This document shows, one piece after another, positions 32,965-41,762 of a stretch of DNA of 64,000 nt; position 1 is the stretch's first letter; the number at the start of each line of letters is the position of its first letter. A program made the translations under genes and the position numbers. The stretch is from Corynebacterium hylobatis (lineage in GTDB: Bacteria; Actinomycetota; Actinomycetes; Mycobacteriales; Mycobacteriaceae). The stretch lies in assembly GCF_003955685.1 (NCBI RefSeq), contig NZ_RXHJ01000006.1:62001-126000 (forward strand), in the 5' to 3' direction. The notes beneath the pieces were generated by a model. It saw only the letters and a program-made list of their open reading frames with translations. It was not told the origin of the DNA and ran no database searches.

Positions 32965-34203
32965 TTAGCCTTCGGTGCGGCCTGCGAAGACATCGGACAG
33001 GCGGTCCTGCCAGGCGGGGAAGTCGTCGATGGATTCGGAGGCCACTTCCCCGGATTCCGCCACAGCAACGTCTTCGGTGACGGTTTCGGCCCAGGAGTCG
33101 ATGGCGGTGGTGAGGGTCTCACCGGTGGCCGCAGCGTCAGAGACCCCGGCGGGGGCCCGGTCCAGCCAGCCGTCACGCTGGGACTCCTGGAACTCCGCGA
33201 GCGCGGCGTTCATCTCGGTGACGTCGTGGGTGGTGATGCCGAGCTCCTCGCGGCGGTCAAAGAAGGCCATCTGGGACTCGATGTCCGCCTGGGTGCGCCC
33301 GGCTGCGTAATCCTTCATGCTCTCCTGGAGGAGGGCCTGGGTCTCCGGGGAGAGGCTCTCCCACTTGTCCAGGTTCATCAACAGGACGAGACCCATGTTG
33401 GCGGAGAAACCCGCCGGATAGTAGTGCTTGGCCACCTCATTGAGTCCGTAGTCCTCGTACATGAAGGGTGCACCGATCTGGCAGTCGATGAGGCCACGCT
33501 GGAGCGCCTCGTAGGTCTCACCCTGCGCGACGTTGACCACGGTCATGCCGAGAGCCTCAGCTTCGGCCGCCCACACGGGCCCAGGGGCACGGACGCGCAG
33601 GCCGTTGAGGTCGGTCTGATCGGTGACTTCTTTACTGCACAGCAGGTCATACTTGCCGGCCACGCTGGTGGAGGCCAGGAACTTCACGCCCTGGGAATCG
33701 AATTCAGCGGCCATGTCCTCAGTGTTGAACAGCTCATTCATCACACCCACGGTCTGCAGCTGGTTGTGGGGGTAGGAATCCATGGGCAGCGAGCCCTGTT
33801 CATTGATCCAGTTGGCCACGGGCAGTGCCTGTGGCTGATAAGTCACCACGGTGTAAGTGATGTCGGAGATGCCGGAGCCGGTTCCGGAGAGCGCATCATT
33901 GCTGGTGAGCAGGGAGCTCGACCAGTAGGGCTCGACGACGACATTGCCGCCCGAGTCTGTCTCCAGAGAGTCGATCCACTCCTGCACGGACTCACCCGCA
34001 CTTGAAGTCGCAGAGGTGAGGTCACTGTAGGAAAGGGTCACTTCATCGATCCCGGCTGCCCCGCCGGTGGCCGAGGTGGAGCTGCTGGAGTCCCCGCAGG
34101 CGGCGACAGCGAAAGTACCCGCGACAGCGAGGGTGGCGATCACGTAGCGGGCGGACCTGAGGGCAGGTCGGCGAATTTCTTTCACGCTCAAGGGATTCCT
34201 CAT
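32965..34203 (-). CDS. dctP: TRAP transporter substrate-binding lipoprotein (DctP)
   Basis: 412 residues from the ATG at 34203, with a basic N terminus (VKEIRRPALRSARY), a hydrophobic segment and lipobox VAAC (Cys36), then a Ser/Thr linker. The DctP fold is shown by LNGLRVRAPGPVWAAEAEALGMTVV (ligand-carboxylate Arg) and ALQRGLIDCQIGAPFMYEDYGLNEV. In Gram-positive bacteria TRAP binding proteins are membrane-anchored, as here. The start is uncertain: TTG or GTG codons up to 18 bp downstream are better placed behind GAGGA. It is divergent from the first P450 gene over a dyad-containing spacer. Confidence 0.88.
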   Translation of the reverse strand: MRNPLSVKEIRRPALRSARYVIATLAVAGTFAVAACGDSSSSTSATGGAAGIDEVTLSYSDLTSATSSAGESVQEWIDSLETDSGGNVVVEPYWSSSLLTSNDALSGTGSGISDITYTVVTYQPQALPVANWINEQGSLPMDSYPHNQLQTVGVMNELFNTEDMAAEFDSQGVKFLASTSVAGKYDLLCSKEVTDQTDLNGLRVRAPGPVWAAEAEALGMTVVNVAQGETYEALQRGLIDCQIGAPFMYEDYGLNEVAKHYYPAGFSANMGLVLLMNLDKWESLSPETQALLQESMKDYAAGRTQADIESQMAFFDRREELGITTHDVTEMNAALAEFQESQRDGWLDRAPAGVSDAAATGETLTTAIDSWAETVTEDVAVAESGEVASESIDDFPAWQDRLSDVFAGRTEG

Positions 34204-34262
34204 TTCGTTCTGGTGGACAGAAATTGTTCCTGGAGATGGTTCCAAATTCTGACGAACTGTGC

Positions 34263-34277
34263 CACAGTGTAACTGTG
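34263..34277. promoter_or_regulatory. Perfect CACAGT-GTA-ACTGTG dyad between dctP and P450
   Basis: Two perfect 6-bp arms around 3 bp in the divergent spacer, 60 bp before dctP and 134 bp before the P450. A related ACTGT-GCA-ACAGT dyad lies upstream of the second P450 gene. The position suits an operator that controls import and hydroxylation together. Confidence 0.5.
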
Positions 34278-34410
34278 CATGTAAGATGTGACACTACACA
34301 CACGCCCACGGCTGTTCAATAGGAATCCGAAAGTTTTCTGGCGGGCTGGCTCCATCCGCACAGCCCCCAACGTCCCCGACCAACAAAGCCCCGAATCTGA
34401 AGGAGGAGTT

Positions 34411-35727
34411 GTGACCGCAACTCAGACCCGCGTCCCCCAGGAAATTGCCGAGCAGATCGTTCTGCCCACAGGTCACCTCGATGAGGAAGCCCTGTTCAAG
34501 GCCTACGAATGGTTGCGTGCCAACGCACCACTGGCCAAGGTCGAGGTCGACGGTTACGACCCACTGTGGCTGGTGACCAAGCACGCCGACATCCTTGAGA
34601 TCGAGCGCCAGCCAGAAATCTTCCCCAATGGTGGCGGCCCGGACAATCCCGGAACCCACAATCCGATCCTCAACACCAGGGCCGGCGACGACTACACACT
34701 CAGAACCCACGGCACCCTCCGACCCCTGGAGTCCCTGCAGATGATGGACCCGCCGGAGCACACCATGGTCCGCGACATTGCGCAGGGCTGGTTCCGCCCG
34801 GTTGAGCTGAAGAAGTGGAACGACCGTATCCGCGAGCTGGCCGACAAGGTGATTGACCGCCACCTCCAGACCGGCGTGAACGAGATTGACTTCTCCAAGG
34901 ATTTCGCCTGGTTCTACCCCCTGCACGTCGTTATGACGCTCTTCGGCGTGCCCGAGGAGGATGAGCCGCAGATCATGAAGCTCGCACATGAGCGCTTCGG
35001 CGTCAACGATCCCGAGTCCCGTCGCGCAGGAATCGCAACGGACTCCCCCACGGCCGCCGCGGAGCAGAACCTGGCCAACATCAAGGACTTCTTCGCGTAC
35101 TACACGAAGCTGGTGGAGAAACTCCGCAAAGAGCCCGAGGACAACCTGGCCAGCCTGATCGCCAATGCACGCATGAGCAACGGCGAGTTTTACCCGCTCA
35201 AGATGTGCATCGGCTACTACATCGCGATCTCCGGTGCGGGTCATGACACCACCTCCACCACCACCGCGGTGATTTTCGAGCAGCTGGCAAAGAACCCCGA
35301 ACAGCTCAGGGCCGTCCAGGAGGACCTCTCCCTGATCCCGAACCTGATCAACGAGGGTCTGCGCTGGGCCTCGCCGGTCAAACACTTCGTGCATCAGGCC
35401 GCCGTCGACTACGAACTGCGCGGCCAGAAGATCGAGGCCGGCGACCGACTCATGCTGCTCTTCCAGTCCGCCAACCGCGACGAGGACATCTTCCCCGACC
35501 CCAAGAATTTCCGGCACGACCGCAAGCCGAATCCGCACATCGCGTTCGGCTCAGGCCCGCACTCCTGCCTCGGCCAGCCCCTGGCCCGTCTCGAGCTGCG
35601 GATCCTGCTGGAGCAGCTCCTCCCTCGCGTCCGCAACATCGAGCTGCTGGACGGACGCAAGGTCCTGCAGACCAACTTCGTGGGTGGGGTGAAGTCCCTG
35701 CCGGTTCGTTTCGACCTGGTTGACTGA
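34411..35727 (+). CDS. Cytochrome P450 monooxygenase 1
   Basis: 438 residues from a GTG directly behind AGGAGGAGTT. Landmarks: MMDPPEHTMVRDIAQGWF (C helix), the oxygen-activating I-helix ISGAGHDTTSTTTA, ExxR in INEGLRWASP, and the heme ligand loop FGSGPHSCLGQPLARLEL. The organisation is that of soluble bacterial class I enzymes and recalls terpenoid or steroid hydroxylases such as CYP108/CYP111/CYP125 relatives; the exact family cannot be fixed by eye. It has no adjacent ferredoxin, so it probably uses the pair encoded at 45594-47022. Divergent transcription with the TRAP operon suggests it acts on the imported compound. Confidence 0.93.
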   Translation: MTATQTRVPQEIAEQIVLPTGHLDEEALFKAYEWLRANAPLAKVEVDGYDPLWLVTKHADILEIERQPEIFPNGGGPDNPGTHNPILNTRAGDDYTLRTHGTLRPLESLQMMDPPEHTMVRDIAQGWFRPVELKKWNDRIRELADKVIDRHLQTGVNEIDFSKDFAWFYPLHVVMTLFGVPEEDEPQIMKLAHERFGVNDPESRRAGIATDSPTAAAEQNLANIKDFFAYYTKLVEKLRKEPEDNLASLIANARMSNGEFYPLKMCIGYYIAISGAGHDTTSTTTAVIFEQLAKNPEQLRAVQEDLSLIPNLINEGLRWASPVKHFVHQAAVDYELRGQKIEAGDRLMLLFQSANRDEDIFPDPKNFRHDRKPNPHIAFGSGPHSCLGQPLARLELRILLEQLLPRVRNIELLDGRKVLQTNFVGGVKSLPVRFDLVD

Positions 35728-35752
35728 ACTTATCGACGTCGCGCCCGCCATC

Positions 35753-35784
35753 AGCTAAGCCCACGCCTCGGCGTGGGCTTAGCT
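35753..35784. terminator. Bidirectional terminator hairpin
   Basis: Perfect 15-bp stem AGCTAAGCCCACGCC / GGCGTGGGCTTAGCT with a 2-nt loop. It follows the P450 stop by 25 bp and overlaps the last codons and stop of the convergent MFS gene, so it can end both transcripts. Confidence 0.75.
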
Positions 35785-37206
35785 GCGCGCTGCCGTCGGA
35801 ATGAACAGGCACAGCACGGTGGCCACGAAGGCCGCTGCGCTACACAGCACGATGGCCAGCTCGACGCCGAAGACAGTGGGCACCACGACGCCGTGATGGC
35901 CGATTGACCAGTGAGCCAGGACCGCCGCCAGGATCGCCGACGCTGCTGCGGTGCCGAAGAACCTCAGCTGAGCGTTCAATCCGTTTGCCGCGGCGGTGTC
36001 CCGTCGATCCACTGATTCCATGATGATCTGGGGCATGGCGGCGAAGGACATTCCGAATCCGAATCCCAGGCCGATGTTGATGCCGAGGAACAGCCCCGCG
36101 CTCCAGGGAGCCACCAGCCCGAGCCCCAGGCAGACGCCGACCACGAAGGTGCCGGCCACCATGAGTCGCTTCGGGCCGAAGCGTGCATTCAGCGAAGTGA
36201 TCAACGGCGTGGCCAGGGCGGTGGTGACGCCGGAAGTCATCATGATCAGACCCGCGAGCACCCGATCGATCCCCAGACCGGCGGGAGCATCAGCGGGTAG
36301 GGCCATGAGCTGCGGGAAAACAATGATGGCGCCCATCATCGAGAAGTTCATGAGCAGAGCGCTGATATTGGTCAGCAGGACCCGTGGCGCAAGGGAGGAC
36401 CGGACATCGATGATGGGATGGCTACGCCGCCACAGGTGGGCGATGGTCGCCGCCATCGACACCGCACCGACTCCGAAAGTGGCCAGCGTCGCCACCGAAT
36501 CCCAGCCCCAGGGCAGGGACTGCGCCAACCCGATGAGCAGCACGGTCACGCTGAGCCCCAGGCCGAGCGCCCCCAGGGCATCGAAGTCTCCGTGCGAGCG
36601 GACCTGGTGGGCGGGAACCGCCCACTGAACCCATCCTGTGCTCAATACCGCGAGGAAGAAACAGACCCAGAAGATTCCCCGCCAGCTGGCGTATTCGTTG
36701 ACCAGCGCGCCCAGCGGAAGCCCCACTGCGCTACCGATGCCCAGAGTGCCGGAGGTCAACGCAATCGCACCACCCAGGCGGGCCGGGGGCACGATGTCCT
36801 TGAGAATGGACATGGCCAGGGGAATGACACCGATGGCCAGACCCTGGAGAGCACGCCCCAGGATCACGATCCACACATTGGGTGCCAGTGCAGCAACAGC
36901 AGACCCCAAGGCCAGAATCATCAATAGGGAGACAGTGACCCGCTTGCGGCCGAGCATGTCCCCCAGCCGGGAGGAGACCGGGGAGAACGCACAGGCGGCA
37001 AGAATCGTGGCGGTGACAATCCATCCTGTCACCTCCCGGGTGCTGCCCAGCAGGGCAGGGAGTTCGTCCTGAATCTGCAGGACGATGGATTGCAGCAACC
37101 CCGCCACGAGGCTGGCGAAGACCAGCGCACCCACCGCAAGCCGGCCGCCACCCCGCCCCGGAATTGTCTCTGCCGGCACAGCCACTCCTCCACTCGTAGT
37201 CCCCAT
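35779..37206 (-). CDS. MFS permease (DHA2-like)
   Basis: About 475 residues and 12-14 hydrophobic helices. The loop after helix 2 reads SRLGDMLGRKRV (MFS motif A) and helix 4 has VILGRALQGLAIGVIPLAMSILKDIVPP, typical of the DHA2 drug-proton antiporter group; the C-terminal IPTAARS ends in a terminator hairpin. It could export a toxic intermediate or act as a second importer. The start is unclear: the ATG at 37206 has only a weak GGTGG upstream, and an ATG at 37215 lies by the palindrome at 37218-37247. Confidence 0.85.
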   Translation of the reverse strand: MGTTSGGVAVPAETIPGRGGGRLAVGALVFASLVAGLLQSIVLQIQDELPALLGSTREVTGWIVTATILAACAFSPVSSRLGDMLGRKRVTVSLLMILALGSAVAALAPNVWIVILGRALQGLAIGVIPLAMSILKDIVPPARLGGAIALTSGTLGIGSAVGLPLGALVNEYASWRGIFWVCFFLAVLSTGWVQWAVPAHQVRSHGDFDALGALGLGLSVTVLLIGLAQSLPWGWDSVATLATFGVGAVSMAATIAHLWRRSHPIIDVRSSLAPRVLLTNISALLMNFSMMGAIIVFPQLMALPADAPAGLGIDRVLAGLIMMTSGVTTALATPLITSLNARFGPKRLMVAGTFVVGVCLGLGLVAPWSAGLFLGINIGLGFGFGMSFAAMPQIIMESVDRRDTAAANGLNAQLRFFGTAAASAILAAVLAHWSIGHHGVVVPTVFGVELAIVLCSAAAFVATVLCLFIPTAARS

Positions 37207-37217
37207 AACCACCACGG

Positions 37218-37247
37218 CCTCTCCCCGCCTTCGAAGGCGGGGAGAGG
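37218..37247. terminator. 30-bp perfect palindrome after the aldehyde dehydrogenase gene
   Basis: CCTCTCCCCGCCTTC / GAAGGCGGGGAGAGG, with a UUCG-like centre, lies 22 bp after the stop at 37270 and just before the MFS start. It lacks a T tract but should form a very stable hairpin, separating the two genes or attenuating the MFS gene. Confidence 0.6.
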
Positions 37248-37269
37248 CGGGCGTCGATAAGCGGTGGTT

Positions 37270-38757
37270 CTAGCGTCCGGACGCCCAACCGATGGATTTG
37301 GTCTGCAGGTACTCCTCGATGCCCCACTCGCCGTACTCCCGGCCGATGCCCGAGGCCTTGTAGCCACCGAAGGGCATGGAGATGTCCGGGAAGGCGCCGC
37401 CGCCCCCGTTGATGACCACGGCGCCGGTGCGTAGACGGCGGGCGATGTTATAAGCGCGGATGGTGTCGGGGGTGTTCACGGCGCCGGAGAGACCGTAGAT
37501 GGAATCGTTGGCGAGCTCGACGGCCTCATCATCCGTGTCAAAGGGGATGATCACGTTGACGGGGCCGAAGAACTCCTCCTGGGCGATACGGGAGGAGTTG
37601 TCCACATTCGCGAACAGGGTGGGCTCAATGTAGTAGCCCTTGCCCAGACCCTCCGGGCGTCGGCCGCCGGTGACCAGAGTCGCGCCGGCCTCCACACCGG
37701 AGGCAATGAGTTCCTCCACCTTCTGGCGCTGTGCCTCAGAGATCAGTGGGCCCATCTGAGTGTCCGCCGCGGTCGGGTCGCCGACCTTGATGGCCGCCAG
37801 GCCTGCCGCGACCTTCTCCACGAGCTCGTCATGACGCGAGCGGTGCACCAGGGTGCGCATGAGCAGTGAACAGCCCTGGCCCGCCTGGATGATGGTGTGG
37901 GTGACCACCTGGGTGGCGACGGCGTCGAGGTCGGCATCCTCGAACACAATGTTGGGACTCTTACCGCCGAGCTCGAGGACAACTTTCTTGATGGAGGCTG
38001 CGGCCTGCTGGTAGATCTGCGCCCCCACGGCATCAGAACCGGTGAAGCTGACCAGGTCGACGCCGGGATGAGTGGTCAAGGCCTGGGTGGGGATCCGCCC
38101 GCCCGTGATCACGTTGATCACGCCCTGCGGGATTCCTGCCTGCTCACCGATCTCTGCCAGGATGAGCCCCTCGAGCGGAGTGGTCGAGGCCGGCTTGAGC
38201 ACCACGGAGCAGCCGGCGGCCAGGGCCGGGGCAAGCTTGGTCATGTTCAGCCACAACGGGAAATTATAGGCACTGACCAGGGCCGCAACACCATAACTCT
38301 CCCGGACAACCTGCCCCTGCCCGATTCCGTTGCCGAAGTGGATGGGCGATGACTTCTCCCACTCGAAACGGTCCATGGCCTCGATCGTGGAACGAAGGTG
38401 GGCGATGGCACCGCCGACCTGACCGACATCCGCAAACCAGCCCACTGAACCACATTCGGCGATGTCGATTTCGACGAGCTCAGCCTTGCGCTCATCCATG
38501 ATCTCGGCGAAACGGATCAGGACCTTCTGACGCTCCTTCGGCGAGAGCGCTGACCAGCGCCCATCGTCATGGGAGGCGCGGGCGGCACTGACCGCAGCAT
38601 CCACATCTGATTCCGTTGCCTCCACCACGCGGGCGATGATCTCCTCAGTGGCTGGGTTGTCCACCTCAATCAGCTCCCGGCCCGTGGGCGAGATCCACTC
38701 GCCGTTGATGTAGAGGCCGTAGTCCTTGATGTATGCGGGGTCGAAAAAGGGGGCCAT
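37270..38757 (-). CDS. Aldehyde dehydrogenase 2
   Basis: 495 residues, with SAYNFPLWLNMTKLAPALAAGC, VSFTGSDAVGAQIYQQA, the general-base Glu in LELGGKSPNIV and the nucleophile Cys in QAGQGCSLLMRTLVH, then EEFFGPVNVIIPF. The SxxCSLLMRT environment differs from ALDH1 here and recalls enzymes oxidising bulky cyclic aldehydes. I start at the ATG at 38757, 7 nt behind AAAGG. It lies downstream of the TetR gene with a 21-bp element in the spacer, which also occurs in front of the GMC oxidoreductase gene; the GMC enzyme may make its aldehyde. Confidence 0.92.
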   Translation of the reverse strand: MAPFFDPAYIKDYGLYINGEWISPTGRELIEVDNPATEEIIARVVEATESDVDAAVSAARASHDDGRWSALSPKERQKVLIRFAEIMDERKAELVEIDIAECGSVGWFADVGQVGGAIAHLRSTIEAMDRFEWEKSSPIHFGNGIGQGQVVRESYGVAALVSAYNFPLWLNMTKLAPALAAGCSVVLKPASTTPLEGLILAEIGEQAGIPQGVINVITGGRIPTQALTTHPGVDLVSFTGSDAVGAQIYQQAAASIKKVVLELGGKSPNIVFEDADLDAVATQVVTHTIIQAGQGCSLLMRTLVHRSRHDELVEKVAAGLAAIKVGDPTAADTQMGPLISEAQRQKVEELIASGVEAGATLVTGGRRPEGLGKGYYIEPTLFANVDNSSRIAQEEFFGPVNVIIPFDTDDEAVELANDSIYGLSGAVNTPDTIRAYNIARRLRTGAVVINGGGGAFPDISMPFGGYKASGIGREYGEWGIEEYLQTKSIGWASGR

Positions 38758-38820
38758 GATCGGGCCTTTCATGTCTGGAGACGCTGGAGAAAAGGAAGGG
38801 TGGAACTGTGCCACACTTAC

Positions 38821-38841
38821 TTATCGACAAGTGTCTACTAA
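38821..38841. promoter_or_regulatory. 21-bp operator-like element, copy A
   Basis: Begins TTATCGACAAGTGTCTACTA and shares 16 of 21 bases with 39588-39608; all five differences are transitions. Its core GACA-AG-TGTC is a dyad with flanking TTA/TAA. It lies 64 bp upstream of the aldehyde dehydrogenase gene and is probably bound by the adjacent TetR protein. Confidence 0.6.
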
Positions 38842-38897
38842 ATATGCGCGCCCCGCAAGTGGTCCAGCTCACTTCTGTCATATTTTCGCAACTGCCG

Positions 38898-39563
38898 TCA
38901 CTCCCCGCCCGCCTCCCCGTCGGCCGTTGGACGCAGTCGGTACAACCATTCCGGGACCAGCATGACCATGTGCCGGGTCACATCCCCTTCCGTGGCCTCA
39001 AGATCGCCCAGTACCCAGTCCGTTATCACGGTCGTCCACCCGCCAGCGATGAACAGCGCCGCCAGCCGGATATTCACCCCCGCGGGCACCACCGCATCGA
39101 CGGACATGTGCTCGTACAGTTCCGCAGCCAATGCCTCAACGCGCAGCCTGGCATTCGCCTGCGAGACCGGCATCGAGAACACCGCCGCATAGAAGGACCG
39201 GTACCTGGAATAGTGCTCCACCACCCCGCCCAGAGCCTCAGCGATACTGTCCCGGCGCGAACGCACCAGCTCCTCGGGGTCAAGGTGGGCACGGGTGCGC
39301 TCCAGTCCGGCGAGGAGGTGCACAATCTCGGCCTGGAGCTCCACGGCGAGCTCCTCGAGGCCGGAGTAGTGCGTGTAGAAGGTACCCCGACTGATGCCGG
39401 CTTCCCGGACGATCGAGCTGACGGTGATTTCCACCCCCCGCCCCGTGAGCCTCTCCAGGGCTTCCGCAATCTGCCCCCTCGTGCGGACGGCCCGCACATC
39501 AGATGACCCCCGGAGGGTTTCGCGACGCCCCACAAGTCCGGCATTGGCAGGCTGTTTTTCCAT
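38898..39563 (-). CDS. TetR-family regulator of the GMC/ALDH genes
   Basis: 221 residues with an HTH in TRGQIAEALERLTGRGVEITVSSIVREAG, ISRGTFYTHYSGLEELAVEL at residues about 30-77, and an all-helical ligand domain. It is divergent from the GMC oxidoreductase gene and upstream of ALDH2, and a near-identical 21-bp element sits in both spacers, so it probably represses all three units until a substrate or product binds. The effector is unknown. Confidence 0.9.
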   Translation of the reverse strand: MEKQPANAGLVGRRETLRGSSDVRAVRTRGQIAEALERLTGRGVEITVSSIVREAGISRGTFYTHYSGLEELAVELQAEIVHLLAGLERTRAHLDPEELVRSRRDSIAEALGGVVEHYSRYRSFYAAVFSMPVSQANARLRVEALAAELYEHMSVDAVVPAGVNIRLAALFIAGGWTTVITDWVLGDLEATEGDVTRHMVMLVPEWLYRLRPTADGEAGGE

Positions 39564-39587
39564 GAGAACAGCTTAACTGTGGCGAGG

Positions 39588-39608
39588 TTATTGACAGGTG
39601 TTCATTAA
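39588..39608. promoter_or_regulatory. 21-bp operator-like element, copy B
   Basis: Begins TTATTGACAGGTGTTCATTA; related to copy A at 38821. It covers the -35 hexamer of the predicted GMC promoter and sits 25 bp before the TetR start codon, a classic position for combined repression and autoregulation. Confidence 0.6.
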
Positions 39609-39619
39609 TGGGGAAAAAT
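39591..39619 (+). promoter_or_regulatory. Predicted promoter of the GMC oxidoreductase gene
   Basis: Consensus -35 TTGACA (39591-39596), a 17-bp spacer and AAAAAT (39614-39619) as a weak -10, 44 bp before the GTG start. The -35 lies inside operator copy B. Confidence 0.5.
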
Positions 39620-39662
39620 GTGACACAACACAACAGTTGACGTTTAATGAAAGGCAGATCAC

Positions 39663-41276
39663 GTGACACATCTCCCCCGCCAGTTCGACTACATCGTCGT
39701 CGGCGCAGGTTCAGCAGGCGCGATCGTCGCTTCCAGGCTCTCCGAGAACCCCCGCAACCAGGTACTCCTCATCGAGGCCGGCCCCGAGGACAAGAGCCTC
39801 TGGTCCCGCATCCCATTGGGCTTCGCCAAGATCATCTTCAACAAGAAGTACACCTCCTGGGATAATCAGACCGAGCCCGAGGAGGCCATCAACGGCCGCC
39901 AGTACGCCCTCCCCTACGGCCGACTCGTCGGAGGATCCAGTGCCATCAACGGCCTGGTCCATGTCCGCGGAATCAAGAGCGACTACGACGCGTGGGTGGA
40001 GGCCGGTGCGGAGGGCTGGAGCTGGGAAGAGAACCTTCCCTTCCATCGCAAATACGAATCCGACCACCGCGGCAACACAGCCCTGCACGGGGCGGACGGG
40101 CCGATCGGTATTGAGCGTGCCCGCTGGAAGAACCCGCTGGCCGATGCCTACATCGACACCGCCGCAAAGTTCCTGGGGACCAGCAAGAATGTCGACTTCA
40201 ACTCAGGCAATCCCGCGGGCTCCGGCTACTGGGACCTGGCCACCCACCGGGGAGTACGGTCCTCAACCTCACGGACCTTCCTCAAGGAGGCCCGCAAACG
40301 TTCCAACCTGACCGTCCTGGCTGAATCCACGGTGGTGAAAATCAACTTCGAGGGCAAGCGCGCCACCGGTGTCACCTACCGACACGGCACCGAAGAGCTG
40401 AGTGTCACCGCCGCCAGGGAGGTCGTCCTGAGTTCAGGCGCCCTGCTGACCCCGAAGCTGCTCCAGCTTTCCGGGGTAGGCCCGGCCGCCCTGCTCAAGG
40501 AACACGGCATCGAGGTAATCCACGATCTCCCCGGAGTCGGCGAGAACCTCATGGACCATTTCCAGGTGGGACGCAAATACACCACCAACTCCCGGTACAC
40601 CTTCAACAAGGTGATGCGCACCCCAATCCAGCAGGCACTCAACGGCCTCCGCTACTTCGCAGGCGACCGTAACGGCCCGCTCACCATCGGCGCATCCCTG
40701 GCCGGCTCCTACCTGCAGGCCAGCGAGCTTTCCGACGACGTGGACCTCCAGCTCCACTTCCTCCCCTTCATGCCCGGTGACCAGGGCTGGGACCTGGCGA
40801 ACTTCTCCGGATTCCGCCTGGGCATGTACCAGGGACGGCCGAAGAGCCGCGGCCATGCCCGCATCACCTCCGCCGACCCCCTGGCCAGCGCAAGCTACAC
40901 CTTCAACCACCTCTCCGAGGAGGAGGATCGACAGGTTCTGCTCGCCGGCATGCGGATCGCAGAAAAGATCGCCGCCGCCATGCCAGCAGAATATGAAGTC
41001 AAGGAAATCGCCCCCGGCCCGGAGGTCGATGCCTCCGATGAGGCGCTCCTGGACTACATCAAGGAAACGGGCGACACGGCCTTCCATTATGCCGGCACCG
41101 CCCGCATGGGAACCGACCCTCTGTCCGTGGTCGATCCGCAGCTGCGTGTCCACGGCATCACCGGCCTACGTGTGGTTGATGCCTCCGTCATGCCCGGCGA
41201 ACTGACCGCCAATATCCATGCCGGTGTGCTCATGATCGCTGAGCGTGGTGCGGACTTCATCCTGCGGTCCGAGTAG
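39663..41276 (+). CDS. GMC-family FAD oxidoreductase (alcohol/choline dehydrogenase type)
   Basis: 537 residues from a GTG behind GAAAGG. The FAD site is DYIVVGAGSAGAIVASRLSE; GRLVGGSSAINGLVHVRG is GMC signature 1, LSSGALLTPKLLQLSGVGP is signature 2, and the catalytic pair is the His in AFHYAGTARMGTD and the His in TANIHAGVLMIAERG. Relatives such as AlkJ and polyethylene-glycol dehydrogenases oxidise primary alcohols with a quinone or cytochrome acceptor. It likely oxidises an alcohol made by a P450, with the aldehyde passed to ALDH2. A strong terminator follows. Confidence 0.93.
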   Translation: MTHLPRQFDYIVVGAGSAGAIVASRLSENPRNQVLLIEAGPEDKSLWSRIPLGFAKIIFNKKYTSWDNQTEPEEAINGRQYALPYGRLVGGSSAINGLVHVRGIKSDYDAWVEAGAEGWSWEENLPFHRKYESDHRGNTALHGADGPIGIERARWKNPLADAYIDTAAKFLGTSKNVDFNSGNPAGSGYWDLATHRGVRSSTSRTFLKEARKRSNLTVLAESTVVKINFEGKRATGVTYRHGTEELSVTAAREVVLSSGALLTPKLLQLSGVGPAALLKEHGIEVIHDLPGVGENLMDHFQVGRKYTTNSRYTFNKVMRTPIQQALNGLRYFAGDRNGPLTIGASLAGSYLQASELSDDVDLQLHFLPFMPGDQGWDLANFSGFRLGMYQGRPKSRGHARITSADPLASASYTFNHLSEEEDRQVLLAGMRIAEKIAAAMPAEYEVKEIAPGPEVDASDEALLDYIKETGDTAFHYAGTARMGTDPLSVVDPQLRVHGITGLRVVDASVMPGELTANIHAGVLMIAERGADFILRSE

Positions 41277-41283
41277 GTGGACA

Positions 41284-41315
41284 AAAAATGCTCCTCCCAG
41301 TGGAGGAGCATTTTT
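41284..41315. terminator. Strong bidirectional terminator
   Basis: AAAAATGCTCCTCC-CAGT-GGAGGAGCATTTTT is a perfect 14-bp stem with A and T tracts on the two sides. It ends the GMC gene (plus) and the HtaA-2 gene (minus). Confidence 0.9.
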
Positions 41316-41321
41316 GTTTTT

Positions 41322-41762
41322 CTAGACCAGCTTCACAGGATCGAGCGGTTCACCCGCCTGGTAAACCCCGTTGAAGGTTTCAAGGGCAGATTCCGCCAAC
41401 CTCAGCGGAAACTCCGTGCCGTGGGTGGTGTCCGAGATACCCAGAACTTCCCGCCTGGAGGTGTCCGGCCAGTGCATCAGGTCCACGACACTGAGCTCCA
41501 CCCGACCATCCAGGAAGGTCAGCCAGGGATGCATGAAGATAACCAGCAGCATCCCGCCGTGCGCCTTGATACGTACATCGCCCTTGAACTCAAGGCGATA
41601 CCCATTGCCGTCGAGCTCAATTCTGCGGGCAGAGGGGAAGACGAAGGCCCCGGTGGCCTCGTCCCGGGACGCGCCGTCCTCCGTGGTGATCATGCAATCG
41701 GGCAGACTCTCCAGGTAACCGAGAAAGCTGTGCTTGATCCCCCAGGCAAGATCGGCGGTCAC
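41322..41762 (-). CDS. Cytosolic single-domain HtaA-like protein (copy 2)
   Basis: 146 residues, a diverged paralogue of the protein at 30290-30790. LAWGIKHSFLGYLESLPD (residues 5-22) aligns with LEWGIKESFRNYFERLPD there, and LEFKGDVRIKAHGGMLLVIF aligns with LAFKGAVHLTGHHGALSVRI. Ser12, Tyr16 and His68 keep the spacing of the HtaA heme-site residues. There is no signal peptide or membrane helix. It overlaps the GntR gene by 4 bp and is therefore made from the same message as the regulator and probably the P450-2 operon. Function unknown; a ligand or heme carrier is the natural hypothesis. Confidence 0.8.
   Translation of the reverse strand: MTADLAWGIKHSFLGYLESLPDCMITTEDGASRDEATGAFVFPSARRIELDGNGYRLEFKGDVRIKAHGGMLLVIFMHPWLTFLDGRVELSVVDLMHWPDTSRREVLGISDTTHGTEFPLRLAESALETFNGVYQAGEPLDPVKLV

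Noticed and set aside
34288..34410. N-terminal extension of P450-1 from upstream in-frame codons
   Set aside because: The GTG at 34411 directly follows AGGAGG and the extension would cross the promoter region.
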